DNA from: Emiliania huxleyi CCMP1516 | Lineage: Eukaryota; Haptophyta; Isochrysidales; Noelaerhabdaceae | Direction: 5' to 3' | DNA length: 33,286 nt | NCBI RefSeq assembly: GCF_000372725.1 | Contig: NW_005201249.1 | Location: 28,724-62,009 of the forward strand | Part shown: one piece after another, positions 32,162-33,286 of the stretch | Position numbering within the stretch: position 1 is the first letter of the stretch | How the letters are laid out: the number at the start of each line of letters is the position of its first letter | Made by a program: the position numbers and the translations under genes | Notes under the pieces: model-generated | What the model saw: the letters and a program-made list of their open reading frames with translations, nothing else | Told to the model about the DNA's origin: nothing | Databases searched by the model: none

Positions 32162-32803
32162 GGCTGCATGTGCGCATCGACAGGGGCCATCGAAAGCTGG
32201 GCACCAGGGTGCAAGCAGTACACTGAGTTGTCAGATGAGAGATGTCACTGAGTAGACCATTAGTCCAATAGTGCATGCCCGGGGTATAGAGACGAAAAAG
32301 AGTCTGTCTCTGCTGTAACCTGTATGGACAGTCTCGTTCATGTACACGTTGTTGCTTATTGTCGTTACAACAATATCTTTGTGTTGCGAGCCTTTATACA
32401 TGCATAATTATATCACGAGACAACTGTGTTACCTGTTACCCGACTCTCTGCATGGACTATCTCCCCTCAACGAGGAAGTTACAATAGAGGTTCGGGGGCG
32501 CTCTTGGTCTCGCATTCCTCTCTGACCTCTAATCAACCCGACCGGACTCCCCGCGCGGCAAGCTCCTGTACGCGTCGTGCTCCGCCTCGCGCGCTCGAGC
32601 TCTGTCGCTCTGTCGCTCTGTCGCTCTCTCACTCTCTTGTTCTCGCTCTCTCACTCTCTCGTGCCAGCATGTGTTCTCGACCACAAGAGCGGGTCCATGT
32701 GCATGCAAGCCCTGTGTGCCCCAGGTAGGCAGAAGTCGGGCGTGTCCGCTCCCGCGGACCGCCGTCAAGAAGGTACAGCGTGCTCGTATCCGCGGGTGGC
32801 CCC
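32162..32803. other. Intergenic spacer; no gene seen
   Basis: Convergent spacer past the subtilase gene. It is AT-richer at 32280-32420, then has a short imperfect CTCT/GTCGCTCT run (about 32600-32665). Nothing else is recognised. Confidence 0.5.
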
Positions 32804-33164
32804 TCAAGCAGGGGGCACGGGTTGCGGCTGTGGTGGCGGCGGCTGTTGCTGCGGCTGTGGCTGAGGCGGTGGGAAGTATCCTTGGAAGGAGGGCGCTGCC
32901 GCCATGGCATAATAGCCGCCGCCGGCGGCGATGTAAGTGTGGGGCTGCGGCTGTGGCTGCAGCTGCGGCTGGGGTGGCTGTTGCTGTTGCTGCTGTGCCG
33001 CCGCGGCGGCGGCGGCGTACTCGTGCACGTAGTACGTTGGGGGAGGCGCCGAGCCCGCGTCGCCTTCCCGCGGCATGACGACGCCGCCGTCGCCCGGCGG
33101 CGGAGGGGGCGCGCCCGGGTGGGGCGGCTGGATAGCCCGGCGGCGGAGCGTGCATCACCATCAC
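32804..33164 (-). CDS. Gln/Pro-rich protein, last exon only (partial, one frameshift)
   Basis: A likely acceptor (CCGCAG|GTGATGG) precedes 33164 on the minus strand. The exon reads MVMHAPPPGYPAAPPG, then after a one-base frame change near 33110 PPPPPGDGGVVMPREGDAG, PTYYVHEYAAAAAAAQQQQQQ, and repeated QPQPQ to the stop at 32804-32806. Such low-complexity tails occur on RNA-binding and transcription proteins, but no domain is visible. The frame change lies in a homopolymer-rich region near the end of the window and may be an error. Confidence 0.45.
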
Positions 33165-33286
33165 CTGCGGAAGAAGGCCAAGGAGTTCCGCTGGAAAGGC
33201 CGTTGGGGCATTCTTCCGGGGTCAAGAAACTGGGGGGGGGGGCGGGAGGGGAAAAAAACCCTGCCCCCGGGAATCGGGGGGGGGGG
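33165..33286. other. Window edge, likely low-quality sequence
   Basis: Long G runs and an A run near 33229-33286 look like the decayed end of a read or contig. The presumed intron of the Gln/Pro-rich gene begins here. No upstream exon can be read. Confidence 0.5.

Overview
The window looks like nuclear DNA from a GC-rich unicellular eukaryotic alga, most likely a haptophyte or similar lineage (inference). The grounds are very high GC, genes split by short introns (about 60-300 bases, most 62-90) on both strands, Ser-Pro-rich extracellular stretches, an AP2-like domain, a HET-like 'ISHRW...DYWCMPQ' protein and a hedgehog-type Hint domain. No tRNA, rRNA, CRISPR array or bacterial operon was seen. 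I rebuilt introns by hand from reading frame and protein-family continuity. About 20 of the 28 reconstructed introns start with GC rather than GT, and nearly all acceptors read AG|G.

Layout. 1-2670 (+): 3' part of a gene for a membrane-spanning protein with a long Ala/Glu/Leu coiled coil fused to a complete but altered actin. 2671-4093: repeats. 4094-8121 (+): NodU/TobZ-type carbamoyltransferase, 12 exons. 8352-9865 (-): two-helix membrane protein with a HET-like domain and one apparent frameshift. 10084-10580: foldback (MITE-like) element beside the promoter of an intronless ankyrin gene, 10617-12656 (+). 13045-14091 (-): TsaE-type ATPase of the t6A pathway, 4 exons. It is divergent from the largest gene, 14420-23621 (+). 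24446-27351: two damaged copies of an orphan gene (-), bordered by a repeat family also found at 3.5 kb. 28451-32161 (+): subtilisin-like protease fused to a Hint domain. 32804-33164 (-): Gln/Pro-rich last exon of a gene that runs toward the window edge, where sequence quality looks poor.

The main discovery candidate is the 14420-23621 gene. Spliced, it reads as one protein of about 2,764 residues: Npl4-like ubiquitin fold, AP2-like domain, PWWP/Tudor-like chromatin modules, MBD-like motif, RecQ helicase, PHD finger, then a complete cellular RNA-dependent RNA polymerase with the DbDGD catalytic motif (as DYDGD, split by an intron). In Neurospora quelling the RecQ helicase QDE-3 and the RdRP QDE-1 are separate proteins working in the same pathway. 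Here both activities appear joined to chromatin readers, suggesting a DNA-to-dsRNA silencing machine. The window also holds foldback DNA, a fragment antisense to the orphan gene in the RecQ-RdRP leader region, and inverted intronic arrays, all possible dsRNA sources (inference).

A second theme is intron origin. The first bases of many introns echo the first bases of the next exon, two of them as near-perfect or perfect direct repeats of 22-30 bases. This fits intron gain by tandem duplication.
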